Source: Candidatus Merdimorpha stercoravium (GTDB taxonomy: Bacteria > Bacteroidota > Bacteroidia > Flavobacteriales > UBA1820). From it: a DNA stretch of 7,385 nucleotides. Made by a program: the position numbers and the translations under genes. Of this stretch, positions 5,981 to 7,385 are shown in pieces (the first letter of the stretch is position 1; each line of letters starts with the position of its first letter). Where the stretch lies: contig DVLY01000015.1 in assembly GCA_018715295.1 (NCBI GenBank), positions 1-7,385 of the forward strand. The letters are read 5' to 3'. The notes beneath the pieces were generated by a model. That model searched no databases. It worked only from the letters and a program-made list of their open reading frames with translations, and was not told where the DNA came from.

Positions 5981-7215
5981 AAAAACACACTTTTTGTGCC
6001 CTTGCGCTCGCCGTTGCGCTGCTGGTCGGCGTATCGAACCCCGCGGAGGCTTGTACCTCGGCGGTAGTTTCCGGAAAAGTTACTCCCGACGGCCGTCCGC
6101 TCCTGTGGAAAAACCGCGATACGGACAATGTGCAGAATGCCGTGAAGTACTTTTCGGGCGAAAAGTATGCGTTTATCGGTATCGTCAATAGCGTGGACAA
6201 TCCTACGGAGATCTGGATCGGCACCAATACGGCCGGTTTTGCCATCATGAACACCCAGTCGTACAACCTGGTGGATGTCCAACCCGGAGAAGAGCGCGGC
6301 GAGGCGAACGGCCGGGTGATGAAACGCGCCCTGGAGGTGTGCGGCTCCATCGAGGATTTCAAGGTGTTCCTCGATACGCTCTCCAAGCCCAGCGGGATCG
6401 AAGCCAACTTCGGCGTGATCGATGCCCAGGGCGGCGCAGCGATGTTCGAGGTAGGGTATTACGACTATGTGATGTTCGATGCCAACGATCCCAAGGACGC
6501 GCCGATGGGCTACATTGCCCGGACGAACTTTTCGTTTTCCGGCGGGCTGTACGAGGGCATGGGCTATGTCCGTTTCATGAACGAGGACGTCGAACTGATG
6601 CGCGCGGCCGGTACGGGGCAGATCACCCCGGCGTGGATATTTTCCGACTTGGCGCGTTGCTTCAAGAACCAGATGATGGGCATCGACCTGAAGGATGGCG
6701 CGTACCATACGCCCCGCACCACGGGTTGGTTCGTGGACAAGGATTTTATCCCGCGTCGCAGCACCGGCAGTTCCGTGGTGGTGCAGGGAGTGAAGAAAGG
6801 AGAAAATCCCGACCTGACTGTCATGTGGACCGCTTTGAACTACCCTCCGGCTGCGGTAGCCGTACCCCTGTGGGTGAAAAATGCCGAAAAGATGCCTCCG
6901 ATGGTCCTGCGCGATCCCGAAACGGGTGTTTCCCCGCTGTGCGACAAGGCTATGACCCTGCGCAACCGGATCTTCTCGTGCCGGCAGGGTGGTGGAACGT
7001 CCGACTATTTCCGTTGGGAACTCATCTTCAATCCGCAGGGAACCGGCTGCATGCAGTTGCTCCAGGGAGTCGAACAGGCCGTGTTTGAGCGTTCTCAGCA
7101 GGTGATCGACGGCTGGTACACTTCCGGCAAGGTGGATGTGAAGCAGATGAACGAGCTGTACGCTTGGTTGGAGGACTACGTGACGGGGCAGTATGCCGAA
7201 CTGTTCGGGATCTGA
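5977..7215 (+). CDS. Exported Ntn-type amidohydrolase (choloylglycine hydrolase / C45 acyltransferase-like)
   Basis: This is a 412-residue secreted protein. Residues 1-25 are a signal peptide: MKK, a hydrophobic core to about residue 19, then NPAEA. Cleavage after AEA would leave Cys26 as the first mature residue, the N-terminal nucleophile of this superfamily (mature CTSAVVSG). Other residues fit the active site of bile salt hydrolases and C45-type enzymes. They are R47 and D48 in KNRD, GTNTAGFAIMN (82-92) with N84 and N92, TN at 183-184 as the likely oxyanion asparagine, and R260/R261 in PRRSTGSSVVV. Such enzymes cleave linear amide C-N bonds, for example in bile salts, penicillins or N-acyl amino acids, and some transfer acyl groups. 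The substrate here is unknown. The location is probably periplasmic. A lipobox is unlikely, since residues -3 to -1 are AEA. The ATG at 5977 is set by the signal peptide. The gene has its own candidate promoter and is followed by a strong terminator. Confidence 0.82.
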   Translation: MKKHTFCALALAVALLVGVSNPAEACTSAVVSGKVTPDGRPLLWKNRDTDNVQNAVKYFSGEKYAFIGIVNSVDNPTEIWIGTNTAGFAIMNTQSYNLVDVQPGEERGEANGRVMKRALEVCGSIEDFKVFLDTLSKPSGIEANFGVIDAQGGAAMFEVGYYDYVMFDANDPKDAPMGYIARTNFSFSGGLYEGMGYVRFMNEDVELMRAAGTGQITPAWIFSDLARCFKNQMMGIDLKDGAYHTPRTTGWFVDKDFIPRRSTGSSVVVQGVKKGENPDLTVMWTALNYPPAAVAVPLWVKNAEKMPPMVLRDPETGVSPLCDKAMTLRNRIFSCRQGGGTSDYFRWELIFNPQGTGCMQLLQGVEQAVFERSQQVIDGWYTSGKVDVKQMNELYAWLEDYVTGQYAELFGI

Positions 7216-7337
7216 TCGGACGGAGGCGTTAGTTCCCAAGAGTTTTTTAGCAGGCAACGGGCGATCGGGGAGTTGCATTCGTCGAGCGGGACAAAAAAGC
7301 ATCTTTATAAGGGAATGTTCTGTGGAATAGGAATGAA
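7216..7337 (+). other. Spacer between the Ntn hydrolase stop and the terminator
   Basis: About 120 nt lie between the stop codon and the terminator stem. I see no ORF of note, no recognisable RNA gene and no strong hairpin. A run of six Ts at 7242-7247 has no adjacent stem. The stretch probably forms a long 3' untranslated region. Confidence 0.5.
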
Positions 7338-7374
7338 AAAGCCGCCGGAAGGGATTTCCGGCGGCTTTGTTTTT
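7338..7374 (+). terminator. Strong rho-independent terminator, possibly bidirectional
   Basis: AAAGCCGCCGGAA (7338-7350) pairs perfectly with TTCCGGCGGCTTT (7356-7368) over 13 bp around the five-base loop GGGAT. A G and five Ts follow on the plus strand. The left side carries five As (7336-7340), so the minus-strand transcript would also end in a U run. It lies about 120 nt after the Ntn hydrolase stop and may also serve a converging gene beyond the window. Confidence 0.9.
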
Positions 7375-7385
7375 GGGGAAGGCAG

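Noticed and set aside
6040..6054. A lipoprotein signal (Cys26) in the exported hydrolase.
   Set aside because: Residues -3 to -1 are AEA. A lipobox normally has Leu or a similar residue at -3 and a small uncharged residue at -2. The cysteine is better explained as the Ntn nucleophile, which needs a free amino terminus.
5716..7302. A 528-codon open frame on the minus strand opposite the Ntn hydrolase gene.
   Set aside because: It is antisense to a clear family protein with a signal peptide and active-site motifs. The product is rich in His, Arg and Gly with no recognisable domain, as expected when the codon bias of the plus-strand gene removes antisense stops.

Overview
The window most likely comes from a fairly GC-rich member of the Bacteroidota. 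The clearest evidence is a fused lpxC-fabZ gene, which is characteristic of this phylum, in the order lpxD, lpxC-fabZ, lpxA. Supporting evidence is the lack of obvious Shine-Dalgarno sequences before the start codons and the presence of TAnnTTTG-type -7 promoter elements. The base composition would suit an Alistipes/Rikenellaceae-like gut bacterium, but that is only a guess.

Layout: positions 1-68 are a GC-rich stretch with no gene. Positions 69-3984 (minus strand, transcribed right to left) hold a four-gene cluster: lpxD, lpxC-fabZ, lpxA and efp. The first three genes encode the opening steps of lipid A synthesis: UDP-GlcNAc 3-O-acylation (LpxA), deacetylation (LpxC) and N-acylation (LpxD). 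FabZ, which draws on the same (R)-3-hydroxyacyl-ACP pool for membrane fatty acids, is fused to LpxC. The last gene encodes elongation factor P. An intrinsic-terminator-like hairpin with a T6 run lies in the 42-nt gap between lpxD and lpxC-fabZ.

Positions 3985-4269 form a divergent AT-rich intergenic region. Positions 4270-5691 (plus strand) encode a compact CstA-family membrane transporter for peptides or pyruvate. A second 285-nt intergenic region follows. It carries a plausible promoter whose predicted start site falls on the ATG of a 39-codon ORF, and the stop codon of that ORF overlaps the next gene's start as ATGA. Positions 5977-7215 encode an exported Ntn-type amidohydrolase. Its signal peptide appears to be cut exactly before the catalytic cysteine. 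A strong, potentially bidirectional terminator at 7338-7374 closes the window.

Most of the window is conserved housekeeping sequence. I see no mobile element, CRISPR array, RNA gene or defence system. The points most worth a second look are the possible attenuator inside the lipid A operon, the repeat and promoter overlap at the lpxD start, the small coupled ORF, and the unknown substrate of the exported Ntn hydrolase.
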